The notes under the pieces were generated by a model. It saw nothing but the letters and a program-made list of their open reading frames with translations, searched no databases and was not told the origin of the DNA. From the NCBI GenBank assembly GCA_026415695.1, contig JAOAGP010000120.1:1-63368 (forward strand): a DNA stretch of 63,368 nt, given 5' to 3'. This DNA comes from Thermodesulfovibrionales bacterium (GTDB lineage Bacteria > Nitrospirota > Thermodesulfovibrionia > Thermodesulfovibrionales > Dissulfurispiraceae). Shown here piece after piece: positions 1 to 7,482 of the stretch. The first letter of the stretch is position 1. Every line of letters begins with the position of its first letter. A program made the translations under genes and the position numbers.

Positions 1-302
1 TATGCCTCCTCCTTTACTTTTAGGTTCTTTAAGCAACTTAAACACTCTCTTAGGGTACAAATCCCACAAGAGTGGTATAAAAATACTGGGATTTTTTTAG
101 TCTTAGCTAACACCATCACCTCCCTCTTTAATTGATGTGAAATCTTATTAGTAAATATGACAAAGGCATCTACATTTCTGACCTTTGAGTTAAGCCCTGT
201 TTCAGACTTTGTGTAAACTCTAAGGTCAATACCTATCTTCTGCGCCTCGTTTCTATAGTTCACTCCAAGTCTATCAATTCCACCAATAAGTGCAACACAC
301 AT
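1..302 (-). CDS. DUF2325 domain protein (partial, runs off the left edge)
   Basis: An open frame of about 100 codons reads from ATG at 302 leftwards to the window edge without a stop. The translation starts MCVALIGGIDRLGVNYRNEA and later holds a cysteine cluster (HSCGICTLRECLSC). The Rossmann-like start (ALIGGIDR) and the Cys-rich end resemble the DUF2325 family, small proteins of unknown function. The start is supported by GGAGGT four bases upstream. A Fur-type palindrome lies 45-63 bases upstream, so iron or another metal probably controls it. The 3' end is outside the window, so the complete length cannot be judged. Confidence 0.7.
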   Translation of the reverse strand, partial: MCVALIGGIDRLGVNYRNEAQKIGIDLRVYTKSETGLNSKVRNVDAFVIFTNKISHQLKREVMVLAKTKKIPVFLYHSCGICTLRECLSCLKNLKVKEEA

Positions 303-346
303 ATCTACCTCCAAAATTAACAAAAGCATTTATATTGACTTATTAA

Positions 347-365
347 AATGAGAATTAGTCTCATT
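347..365. promoter_or_regulatory. Fur-type operator (19-bp inverted repeat)
   Basis: The arms AATGAGA and TCTCATT flank ATTAG; the core TGAGAATTAGTCTCA differs at one base from the 7-1-7 Fur consensus TGAGAATNATTCTCA. On the minus strand TATAAA (329-334) is a possible -10 for the DUF2325 gene, which places the palindrome over the -35 position, a classic repressor location. The Fur-family gene at 692 is the obvious candidate regulator. Confidence 0.6.
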
Positions 366-691
366 ATATTTTATTTAGTTCAAGAATGTCAACCCTTATA
401 AAAATAATAAATCGCAAATCTGATGATAAATATAAATTCACGGTTTATTTTTAAACTGAAATTAGTTTGAAAGTTTTTTAATATGCTTAATTTTGTAAGG
501 AAAATTATTGCTAACTAAAAAATATCTAATAGTTGTAAATAATTTCTTTGTTGTCTATAATGCCTTTGATTTTGATAAAATATTGAAAATGATAAACATT
601 CTAAACCCTTATTTAGAGTTTCTTGTGTTTAGGTAGTTCCTGAATGTTTTGTAAAATATGCAACTATTGATAAGAAAGAGGAGGGGCATGT
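366..691. other. AT-rich intergenic region between divergent genes
   Basis: This stretch has no open frame with a ribosome site. The only structure I see is an imperfect palindrome AATGATAAACATT at 588-600, about 90 bases upstream of the Fur-family gene, which could be an autoregulatory metal-regulator site. The rest is A/T-rich without clear hairpins. Confidence 0.4.
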
Positions 692-1114
692 GTGAGAATC
701 AAAAAATTCAAAGACTATCTTTCTGAAAAAGGACTGAAGACTACAAAAAAGCGTGATGAGATATTAAATGAAATATCTTCAATTGAAGGGCACTTTGACC
801 TTGATGAACTCTTTGTTAGACTTAAGCAAAAGGGTTCCAAGATATCAAGGGCTTCTATATACAGAACCATCCCGCTGCTAATTGAAAGCGGATTTATCAC
901 AGAGGTTGAGCGTGTTGATAGACATGCTCACTATGAAAAGGTTTCTCAAAAAAAACACCATGACCATATGATTTGCCTAAAATGTAGTGCTGTTATTGAG
1001 TTTTACTCTCCAGAACTTGAGAGCCTCCAAGATGATGTGTGTAAAAAGAAAGGATTTAAAGGAGTAAGGCATAACCTTGAAATTTACGGATACTGTAAGA
1101 AATGTAGAACATGA
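692..1114 (+). CDS. Fur/PerR-family metalloregulator
   Basis: This 140-residue protein has the Fur layout: an N-terminal winged helix (residues about 10-80, with the recognition-helix stretch SRASIYRTIPLLIESGFI) and a C-terminal dimerisation domain with metal ligands. The two structural-zinc CxxC pairs are visible as CLKC and CKKC, and a His-rich stretch HHDH precedes the first. The start is GTG at 692, after AGAGGAGG; the ATG four bases earlier is in another frame. Fur-type proteins repress transcription when loaded with Fe(II), and PerR types sense peroxide; the sequence does not decide between them. The divergent DUF2325 gene with its Fur-type box is the likely target. Confidence 0.9.
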   Translation: MRIKKFKDYLSEKGLKTTKKRDEILNEISSIEGHFDLDELFVRLKQKGSKISRASIYRTIPLLIESGFITEVERVDRHAHYEKVSQKKHHDHMICLKCSAVIEFYSPELESLQDDVCKKKGFKGVRHNLEIYGYCKKCRT

Positions 1115-1159
1115 CTTTTTTAAAACTTATAAGCCAAAGAACTGTTAAGATATTTTTAT

Positions 1160-1223
1160 ACTTGAGGTTTTTGCATTGGGTATTTCATACCTTAATACAT
1201 TATGATAGTAAAAAACCTCAAGT
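1160..1223 (+). promoter_or_regulatory. Nested hairpin in the proB leader
   Basis: A perfect 13-bp inverted repeat (ACTTGAGGTTTTT at 1160-1172 and its complement at 1211-1223) encloses a second hairpin GGTAT-TTC-ATACC (1179-1191). It ends 18 bases before the proB ATG. No run of T follows, so it is not a normal terminator. It may be a leader RNA structure, a protein-binding site or the end of the fur transcript; no known riboswitch class is recognised. Confidence 0.4.
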
Positions 1224-1241
1224 TTCTGATATTATTTTAAA

Positions 1242-2345
1242 ATGTCAAGCAGGATTGTAATTAAGATTGGTAGTAACATATTAGCCGACAAGATCTCTGG
1301 CATAAAACAATCAAGGATCAATGCCATTGCAGAAGATGTCTCAATGCTTTGTGATGAGGGCAATGAGATACTCGTTGTCTCATCAGGAGCAATCGCTGCA
1401 GGGATGAGGCGTCTTGGTTTTAAAGAAAAACCTTCGGATATAAGGCTAAAACAGGCATCTGCTGCAGTAGGACAGTCTATCCTTATGGCTGCATACGAAA
1501 AAAGTTTTGACAAGTTTAATAAAAAGGTCGCTCAAGTATTATTGACAAGGGAAGACCTATCTAACAGGACCCGCTACATAAATGCAAAAAACACACTCCT
1601 TGCACTCTTGTCATATGATGTAATCCCTGTGATAAATGAGAATGACACAGTATCAACAGAAGAGATAAAGTTTGGTGACAACGACCAATTAGCCGCTTTG
1701 GTATCAGGTGCAGTAGATGCAGAAAGATTGATAATACTATCTGATGTAGATGGCTTGTATTCTGCCGACCCTCGCATAAACTCAAATGCACATATAATAC
1801 ACGAGGTTACTGAGATAACAGATGAGATGCTAAAGATGGCAGGTGGCTCAATTTCAGGTGTTGGCACAGGCGGCATGTATTCAAAGATACTTGCAGCAAA
1901 GAAAGCCCTTGCCTTTGGAATAACTGTAAACATTATAAATGGCAGAAAAAAAGGTCTCATCAACAAGGTTATTAGTGGCAAGAAAGAGGGCACATGTTTT
2001 ATCCCTCAAAAAAAGGCGATGTCATCAAGAAAAGGATGGATAGCATTTGCAACAAGACCAAAAGGTGTTCTCATCATTGACGATGGGGCTGTTAAAGCAA
2101 TTGTATCACAGGGCAAAAGTCTGTTACCATCAGGTATAAGCAAGGTAGAGGGTTTTTTCAATGTAGGTGACCCAGTGCTCTTCTTAGACACATCAAGAAG
2201 GAGGATAGCAAAAGGAATTGTTAACTATTCATCTGCAGATATTGACAAGATTAGAGGGAAGAAGACTGCAAGCATTGAGAGTATATTAGGTTATAAATAT
2301 GCAGATGAGGTTGTTCATAGAGACAACCTTGCCGTTTTAATTTAA
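1242..2345 (+). CDS. proB: Glutamate 5-kinase
   Basis: ProB phosphorylates L-glutamate with ATP to give glutamyl-5-phosphate, the first step of proline synthesis. The 367 residues fit the long form: amino-acid kinase domain (about 1-250; KIGSNIL at the phosphate loop, VSSGAIAAGM, INENDTVS, FGDNDQLAALV, ILSDVDGLYSADPR) followed by a PUA domain (about 270-350). proA is not in the window. No Shine-Dalgarno sequence is visible in the 20 bases before the ATG; instead a large hairpin ends 18 bases upstream. Proline feedback inhibition is known for the family. Confidence 0.95.
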   Translation: MSSRIVIKIGSNILADKISGIKQSRINAIAEDVSMLCDEGNEILVVSSGAIAAGMRRLGFKEKPSDIRLKQASAAVGQSILMAAYEKSFDKFNKKVAQVLLTREDLSNRTRYINAKNTLLALLSYDVIPVINENDTVSTEEIKFGDNDQLAALVSGAVDAERLIILSDVDGLYSADPRINSNAHIIHEVTEITDEMLKMAGGSISGVGTGGMYSKILAAKKALAFGITVNIINGRKKGLINKVISGKKEGTCFIPQKKAMSSRKGWIAFATRPKGVLIIDDGAVKAIVSQGKSLLPSGISKVEGFFNVGDPVLFLDTSRRRIAKGIVNYSSADIDKIRGKKTASIESILGYKYADEVVHRDNLAVLI

Positions 2346-2364
2346 ACAATATCAATGAGAAAAC

Positions 2365-3117
2365 ATGGATAAAAACACTATAGATACATTCAGATATTTT
2401 CTTAAGGATTCAATAAGGCTTGAGATGGATTTTTCTCTTACGGATCAAAGTAGAGGCATTGCCCCTCCTCCTATCCAAAAACCATATCCGCCAGATGCAC
2501 AGTTAATTGAATTACCAAGTTTTGACAGAATAGTAAATCAGGGTTTTAGGCTTTTTGATGCAATAGAGGGAAGAAGGAGCATCCGTTCATACAAAAATAG
2601 ACCTTTAAGCCTTGATGAATTGGCATATCTTCTTTATTGTTGTCAAGGCATTCAAAAGGTCATCAGTCCTTCTACTGCCTTAAGAACTGTGCCTTCTGCG
2701 GGCTGTAGGCATTCATTTGAGACCTATCTGTGTGTGATTAATGTTGAGGGATTAAAAAAAGGCATCTATAGATACCTTCCTTTAAACAAACAACTACTCG
2801 TTGTCTATGAAGACAACAAAGCAGATGAAAAGATAGTAGCCTCTACATTAGGGCAGTCTTTTACAGGTAAGAGTGCTGTCGTGTTTATATGGTCTGCTAT
2901 CCCCTATAGAATGGAGTGGAGATATGGTCTTGCTGCGCATAAGGTTATTGCAATAGATGCAGGCCATGTATGCCAAAATCTATACCTATCAGCAGAGGCG
3001 GTTGGATGCGGTGTCTGTGCAATAGGTGCGTACCATCAAGAGATGATGGATAACCTCATTGGTGTGGATGGACATGATGAATTTGTCATCTACTTAGCAT
3101 CAGTGGGCAAAATATAA
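2365..3117 (+). CDS. SagB/ThcOx-type nitroreductase-family protein
   Basis: A 250-residue FMN-dependent nitroreductase-fold protein. Visible features are the FMN-binding start RRSIRSYKNRPLSLDEL, the stretch PSAGCRHSFETYLCV and the C-terminal CGVCAIGAYHQEMMDNLIG, which matches SagB-like dehydrogenases. SagB relatives oxidise azoline rings in peptide natural products, but stand-alone copies like this one are common and of unknown substrate; no cyclodehydratase or precursor peptide is nearby. It sits 19 bases after proB and 3 bases before the B12-binding protein, so it is probably cotranscribed with the sensor genes. It is not BluB, whose sequence signature differs. Confidence 0.8.
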   Translation: MDKNTIDTFRYFLKDSIRLEMDFSLTDQSRGIAPPPIQKPYPPDAQLIELPSFDRIVNQGFRLFDAIEGRRSIRSYKNRPLSLDELAYLLYCCQGIQKVISPSTALRTVPSAGCRHSFETYLCVINVEGLKKGIYRYLPLNKQLLVVYEDNKADEKIVASTLGQSFTGKSAVVFIWSAIPYRMEWRYGLAAHKVIAIDAGHVCQNLYLSAEAVGCGVCAIGAYHQEMMDNLIGVDGHDEFVIYLASVGKI

Positions 3118-3120
3118 AAC

Positions 3121-3777
3121 ATGCAAGAAACAAACGCCAATATTGAAGAGTCAACCTTTAAAAAATATATGTCTTACCTTCTACAAGGGGATAGACACAC
3201 CTGCCACGACATACTAAAAGAATGCCTTGATAAAGGGACTGATATCAAAACCATATATCTTGACCTTTTTCAGAGGTCACTTTATGAGATAGGAAGACTC
3301 TGGGAATACAACCGTATCTCCGTAGCAGTGGAACATGTAGCCACATCAATCACAGAGGGATTGATGTCTGTTTTATACCCATTGATCTTTTCCTATGAGA
3401 AGATAAACAAAAGTGCCGTCATATCATGCACTGCCAATGAGTTTCATCAGATTGGTGGCAGAATGGTGGCAGATATATTTGAGATAAATGCGTGGAATGG
3501 TTTCTTCTTGGGAGCCAATACCCCTATGAATGACCTTTTAAGGTATATTGAAGAAAAAAAGCCTCAAATCGTGGGCTTGTCTTTAAGCATTTATCTTAAT
3601 CTACCAAATTTGCTTAAGATCTTAGAGACTATCAATGCTCACTATCCATCCCAAAAGATTATTGTAGGTGGTCAGGCATTTAGATACGGTGGCGTTGATG
3701 CCCTTAAAAAATATCAAAATGTTAACTACATAGACAGTATTGATGAACTTGAAAGAAGGATAAAACATGAATGGTAA
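3121..3777 (+). CDS. B12-binding protein of the light-sensor (CarH/AerR-like) type
   Basis: A 218-residue protein with a four-helix cap (about 10-95) and a Rossmann B12 domain (about 98-218). The B12 domain has the base-off ligand motif E107-x-H109-x-x-G112. The cap contains W61-x9-E71-H72, the motif that in CarH-type photoreceptors packs over the adenosyl group of adenosylcobalamin and supplies the second axial histidine. Methyltransferase corrinoid proteins normally lack it. There is no DNA-binding domain, as in AerR-type short forms, so output probably passes through the kinase whose gene overlaps its 3' end by 11 bases. The inferred role is light (or adenosylcobalamin) sensing; a methyl-transfer corrinoid protein is the less likely alternative. 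Confidence 0.8.
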   Translation: MQETNANIEESTFKKYMSYLLQGDRHTCHDILKECLDKGTDIKTIYLDLFQRSLYEIGRLWEYNRISVAVEHVATSITEGLMSVLYPLIFSYEKINKSAVISCTANEFHQIGGRMVADIFEINAWNGFFLGANTPMNDLLRYIEEKKPQIVGLSLSIYLNLPNLLKILETINAHYPSQKIIVGGQAFRYGGVDALKKYQNVNYIDSIDELERRIKHEW

Positions 3778-4894
3778 CAACCAAAAAGAAATAGATAGCG
3801 TAATACTTGAATACTTTTATGATAATGCATCAGTAGTCTTTTTCTGTTGTAACGAAAATGGCATAATAGTCAAAACCAACAGATACACTGAAAACATAAT
3901 TGGAAAAGAATTGATAGATAAAACCATTAACCATTTCTTTGTGGATTTTCACAATGCCTTTAAGATATCAGACTTTATCAATGATTCAAAAAAGGTTTAT
4001 CTTCTAAATATAACCACAAAATCAGGATTACCACAAACCTATTATTTTAGGTTCTTTAAACTACAGGATTTAATCATTGCAATTGGTGAGACTGATATTG
4101 AAGAGACAGAAAACCTAAGGAGACACCTCGTTTTACTTAACAACGAGTTAAACAACAAGACAAGAGAACTGATGAAGGCTAACAAGGAACTTGAAAAACT
4201 TAACAACATAAAAAACCAGTTGCTTGGTATGGCTGCACACGACCTTCGCACTCCTGTTGGGGCAATTAGGAGTTATAGCGAATTTTTATTGGAAGAGACC
4301 GCTCAGAAATTAGATGTTGAACATGTTCATTTCTTAATCACAATAAAGTCACTAAGTGATTTTATGTTGAGGCTACTGAATGATTTGTTAGATGTTAGCA
4401 TCATTGAATCAGGAAGGATTACAATAGAGCCAAGAAAGACGGATATGGTGTCCTTGATAAAAGAATCTATTGAGATTTTAGAGATATTTGCTAATAGAAA
4501 GTCAATACAGATAGCCTTTAGTCCTCCCACTGATATAACAGATGCATATGTTGACCCAATAAGGATAAGACAGGTAATAGACAATCTCTTAAATAATGCC
4601 ATTAAGTTTTCACCCCAAAAATCAACCGTGGTTATCACACTTACAGAATACGATGAAGATAGGCTAAAGATTTCTATAGCAGATGAAGGTAAAGGGATAG
4701 CGTTAGAAGATATGGACAAACTATTTAAACCTTTTTCACAGGCTTCCTCCGAAACTACAGGTGGTGAGCGAAAAACAGGGTTAGGACTTTCTATAGCAAA
4801 AAAGATAATTGATGCACATGGAGGCAAGATATTTGCTAAAAATAGGGAAAATGGTGGTTCAGAGTTTTACTTTTTAGTGAACAAGGCAAAATAA
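3767..4894 (+). CDS. PAS-domain sensor histidine kinase
   Basis: The 375-residue cytoplasmic kinase has no membrane segments. Order: PAS-like domain (about 15-110), coiled coil (about 118-150), HisKA with the phospho-acceptor H158 in the motif AAHDLRTPVGAIRSY, then HATPase_c with the N box (DNLLNNAIKF), G1 (DEGKGIALEDM) and G2 (GLGLSIAKKIIDAHGG). It overlaps the B12-binding protein by 11 bases, which points to translational coupling and a physical partnership. No response regulator gene is adjacent, so the phosphate acceptor is elsewhere. Loss of membrane segments agrees with a cytoplasmic signal such as a cobalamin or flavin state. Confidence 0.9.
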   Translation: MNGNNQKEIDSVILEYFYDNASVVFFCCNENGIIVKTNRYTENIIGKELIDKTINHFFVDFHNAFKISDFINDSKKVYLLNITTKSGLPQTYYFRFFKLQDLIIAIGETDIEETENLRRHLVLLNNELNNKTRELMKANKELEKLNNIKNQLLGMAAHDLRTPVGAIRSYSEFLLEETAQKLDVEHVHFLITIKSLSDFMLRLLNDLLDVSIIESGRITIEPRKTDMVSLIKESIEILEIFANRKSIQIAFSPPTDITDAYVDPIRIRQVIDNLLNNAIKFSPQKSTVVITLTEYDEDRLKISIADEGKGIALEDMDKLFKPFSQASSETTGGERKTGLGLSIAKKIIDAHGGKIFAKNRENGGSEFYFLVNKAK

Positions 4895-4911
4895 TTTCAA
4901 GGAGGGGAGAC

Positions 4912-5358
4912 ATGACAAGGGATTATTTTATTGAGTCTGCCTCAAAAATAGTATTGCCAGAAAAGAGATATGTAGAAGAATATGCCAAAAACAAGTCTGT
5001 GCTGGTTGATGAAGTAAACAAGATATTGCTTAATAGAAAAGACCTTGCAAAGTTAATTGGAAATGACAACACCGATATGATGATGAACAACCATTTGAAT
5101 CATGCAATGTTTATTGAGGCAATCCTCAAAGCCTTTAATCCACAAATACTCGTTGAGACTGTGCTTTGGGTCTTCAGGGTTTATAAGTCTCATGGTTTTA
5201 ATGATTTGTATTGGTCTGCACAACTTGACGCATGGTTAGAGGCGATGAAAACCCATCTATCTGATGAGACATTTAAAGCGATCAAGCCTATATACGAATG
5301 GATGATTGTCAATCTTCCTGCTATGATTACTCTGAGTTTACAACAAAAGGATACATGA
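4912..5358 (+). CDS. Unknown all-helical protein downstream of the B12 sensor kinase
   Basis: I do not recognise this 148-residue protein with certainty. It is predicted to be mostly alpha-helical, has no signal peptide and no Cys motif, and carries a tryptophan/histidine-rich centre (NNHLNHAMFIEAIL, then VLWVFRVYKSHGF and YWSAQLDAW). The overall look recalls small globin-like or helical sensor domains, but I cannot assign a ligand. It has a strong ribosome site (AAGGAGGGG), follows the kinase by 17 bases, and overlaps ispF by four bases. Its position suggests a role in the B12/PAS signalling unit, for example as partner or target. Confidence 0.6.
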   Translation: MTRDYFIESASKIVLPEKRYVEEYAKNKSVLVDEVNKILLNRKDLAKLIGNDNTDMMMNNHLNHAMFIEAILKAFNPQILVETVLWVFRVYKSHGFNDLYWSAQLDAWLEAMKTHLSDETFKAIKPIYEWMIVNLPAMITLSLQQKDT

Positions 5359-5831
5359 TGAGAGTTGGCGTGGGGTTTGACTCCCACAGGCTTGTTGAAG
5401 GCAGGAGATTAATTTTAGGTGGCGTTGAGATTCCATTTCATTTGGGCTTATCAGGACACTCTGATGGTGATGTCCTTATACATGCAATTATTGATGCAAT
5501 ATTAGGTGCAACTGGTCTTCCTGACATAGGACATCAATTCCCAGACAACGAAATGAGCTGGAAGGATGCATCAAGCCTGAATCTGTTAAAGATTGTATTA
5601 GAAAAGGTATGGAATCAAGGCTTTGAAATCATCTGGATTGACAGCATAATAATTACTGACAAACCTCGGCTCTCCCCATATCTAAACACCATGAAAGAGA
5701 TTTTACAAACCGTAGGATTAGATAAAAACAAAATAAACATCAAGGCAAAGAGCAACGAAGGAATGGGCTTCATTGGAAGGCTTGAAGGCATTGTTGCACA
5801 GGCAGTCTGCCTTGTAGATACACGCAGATAA
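5355..5831 (+). CDS. ispF: 2-C-methyl-D-erythritol 2,4-cyclodiphosphate synthase
   Basis: IspF cyclises CDP-methylerythritol 2-phosphate in the non-mevalonate isoprenoid pathway. The metal-binding DSHRL and GHSDGDVLIHAIIDA motifs and the C-terminal KSNEGMGFIGRLEGI stretch are clear, and the length (158 residues) is normal. The frame is open further upstream, but AAAGGA lies five bases before ATG 5355 and the homology begins there; ATG 5358 is equally possible. The start overlaps the stop of the preceding gene (ATGA), and the stop overlaps the next start, so translation is coupled. IspD is not in the window. Confidence 0.95.
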   Translation: MMRVGVGFDSHRLVEGRRLILGGVEIPFHLGLSGHSDGDVLIHAIIDAILGATGLPDIGHQFPDNEMSWKDASSLNLLKIVLEKVWNQGFEIIWIDSIIITDKPRLSPYLNTMKEILQTVGLDKNKINIKAKSNEGMGFIGRLEGIVAQAVCLVDTRR

Positions 5832-6667
5832 TGCAAACAAGATTACCTATTCTACATTTAGCACTCTTTATAGCAACCTTTTTTACCACACTCATTGCAG
5901 GGGCTTTGCAGCAAGGTATTAATATCATAGAAGAGCCATTGAGAATCGTTGAAGGATTTCCTTTTGCATTTACAATCATGACCATACTCTTATTCCATGA
6001 ATTTGCCCACTACATCGCATCACACATGAATTACACAAAGGCAACCTTGCCGTATTTCATCCCAGCACCTTCTTTCATTGGCACATTTGGCGCCTTTATT
6101 AAGATGAAATCTCCAATAATATCAAGAAAGGCTCTTATTGACATTGGTGCATCAGGACCAATTATGGGATTTATCATCTCACTAATTGCCTCTGCCATAG
6201 GACTCTATCTTTCTAATGTTGTCTATACCCCAGAAGAAGAAGGTTTTTTAAAACTTGGAGATTCCCTGCTCTTTAAGTTTTTATCCTACATAATTCATGG
6301 TGACATACCAAAAAACTACGACATCCTGCTTCACCCTGTTGGATTTGCAGGTTGGATTGGTCTATTTATCACATCCCTTAACCTACTACCGATTGGGCAA
6401 CTTGACGGTGGACACATAGCATATGCCTTGATTGGTCAGAAACACAGACAGTTATCCATTGTTCTTACCGCAATATTGATTATTTCTGGTATCATCTTTT
6501 GGGAGGGGTGGATAATCTGGGGCGTGATGATGATTGTGTTAGGTCTCAATCATCCACCAGTTATATTTTGGGAGAGGAGACTTCAAAAAAGTAGGGTTAT
6601 TGTTGGTGTATTATCCATTGTAATCTTTATCATTACCTTCATACCAGCCCCGTTTAGATTCACCTAA
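5831..6667 (+). CDS. Site-2 protease (M50) family membrane metalloprotease
   Basis: A 278-residue integral membrane protease with about six hydrophobic segments. The zinc motif HEFAH is at residues 56-60 and the third ligand lies in LLPIGQLDGGHI (about 195-207), matching the LNLLPxxxLDGG pattern of S2P enzymes. There is no PDZ domain between the two halves. Members cleave transmembrane segments of anti-sigma factors, signal peptides or lipoprotein remnants; the substrate here is unknown. Its start codon overlaps the ispF stop by one base, and the rRNA methyltransferase follows after four bases. Confidence 0.9.
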   Translation: MQTRLPILHLALFIATFFTTLIAGALQQGINIIEEPLRIVEGFPFAFTIMTILLFHEFAHYIASHMNYTKATLPYFIPAPSFIGTFGAFIKMKSPIISRKALIDIGASGPIMGFIISLIASAIGLYLSNVVYTPEEEGFLKLGDSLLFKFLSYIIHGDIPKNYDILLHPVGFAGWIGLFITSLNLLPIGQLDGGHIAYALIGQKHRQLSIVLTAILIISGIIFWEGWIIWGVMMIVLGLNHPPVIFWERRLQKSRVIVGVLSIVIFIITFIPAPFRFT

Positions 6668-6671
6668 AGGA

Positions 6672-7463
6672 ATGTTTAAAAGGATAACAAGCAGACACAA
6701 CCCCTTGATTAAAGAGATAAGAAGGATTAGTCAGGGCAAGGTATCAAATAGATTCATAATTGATACTGTTAAACCTTTAGAGATTGCACATCAATCTGAA
6801 CGATTTATGCTTGAAAAGATAGTTGTCACGGAAAGATTTATCAATAACAACCCTCAATTATTGCGTGTATTTAAAGACAAAGGTGTAGAGGTTATTGTTG
6901 TAAATGAGGAGGTCATAAATATCATATCAGATGCCAAAGTATCACAAGGCGTGGTTGGTATTGTCAACTTTACAGATTGGACAAAACAGGATATAGATTT
7001 AGATGCCTTGTCAACAGTTGTTATATGTGATGCAATATCTGACCCGGGAAATCTTGGTAGCATCATAAGGTCATGTGATGCATTCAGCGTAAAAGGGGTG
7101 TTTGTTGTTAATGATACCTGCAACATCTACTCTCCAAAAGTAGTGAGGGCATCGGCAGGGAGTCTGATGAATCTTCCAGTGGTAGTTACTGACATAGAAG
7201 GATTAAGAGATTTTCTGATAAAAAATAACTTTAAGACCTATGCTGCAGATGCACACAATGGTAAAGACTTACTAAACACAACCTTTGTTGGAAAGATTGC
7301 CATAATATTTGGCAATGAGGCACACGGGTTATCCAAAAATATAATCCCGCTTATAGATTTCTATGTAACGATTCCTCTACACGGAAAGGCAGAAAGCCTA
7401 AATGTTGCAGCTGCAAATGCGGTAATCTTATATGAGGTAATGAGACAGAGAAAGGGTGGCTAA
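6672..7463 (+). CDS. SpoU/TrmH-family RNA 2'-O-methyltransferase
   Basis: The 263-residue protein has an N-terminal L7Ae-like substrate-binding region (about 1-100) and a SPOUT methyltransferase domain with the three motifs: DAISDPGNLGSIIRSCDAF (N-G-I/R motif), FGNEAHGLSKN, and SLNVAAANAVILYE. These use S-adenosylmethionine to methylate ribose in rRNA or tRNA. The target nucleotide cannot be read from sequence. It is the last gene of the plus-strand run; its stop lies inside a small hairpin shared with the converging dapA. Confidence 0.9.
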   Translation: MFKRITSRHNPLIKEIRRISQGKVSNRFIIDTVKPLEIAHQSERFMLEKIVVTERFINNNPQLLRVFKDKGVEVIVVNEEVINIISDAKVSQGVVGIVNFTDWTKQDIDLDALSTVVICDAISDPGNLGSIIRSCDAFSVKGVFVVNDTCNIYSPKVVRASAGSLMNLPVVVTDIEGLRDFLIKNNFKTYAADAHNGKDLLNTTFVGKIAIIFGNEAHGLSKNIIPLIDFYVTIPLHGKAESLNVAAANAVILYEVMRQRKGG

Positions 7464-7474
7464 TTACCACCCTT
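7452..7474. terminator. Weak convergent hairpin
   Basis: AAGGGTGG (7452-7459) pairs with CCACCCTT (7467-7474) around a 7-base loop that contains the methyltransferase stop codon. It lies between converging genes, but no strong T-run follows on either strand, so termination is only likely, not certain. Confidence 0.4.
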
Positions 7475-7482
7475 ACCATATT

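Noticed and set aside
2365-3117. Nitroreductase as BluB (dimethylbenzimidazole synthase)
   Set aside because: It fits SagB-like sequence features; the B12 link is only proximity to a B12-binding sensor.
5298-5357. Longer N terminus for ispF
   Set aside because: No homology, no ribosome site, and it would overlap the preceding gene by 60 bases.
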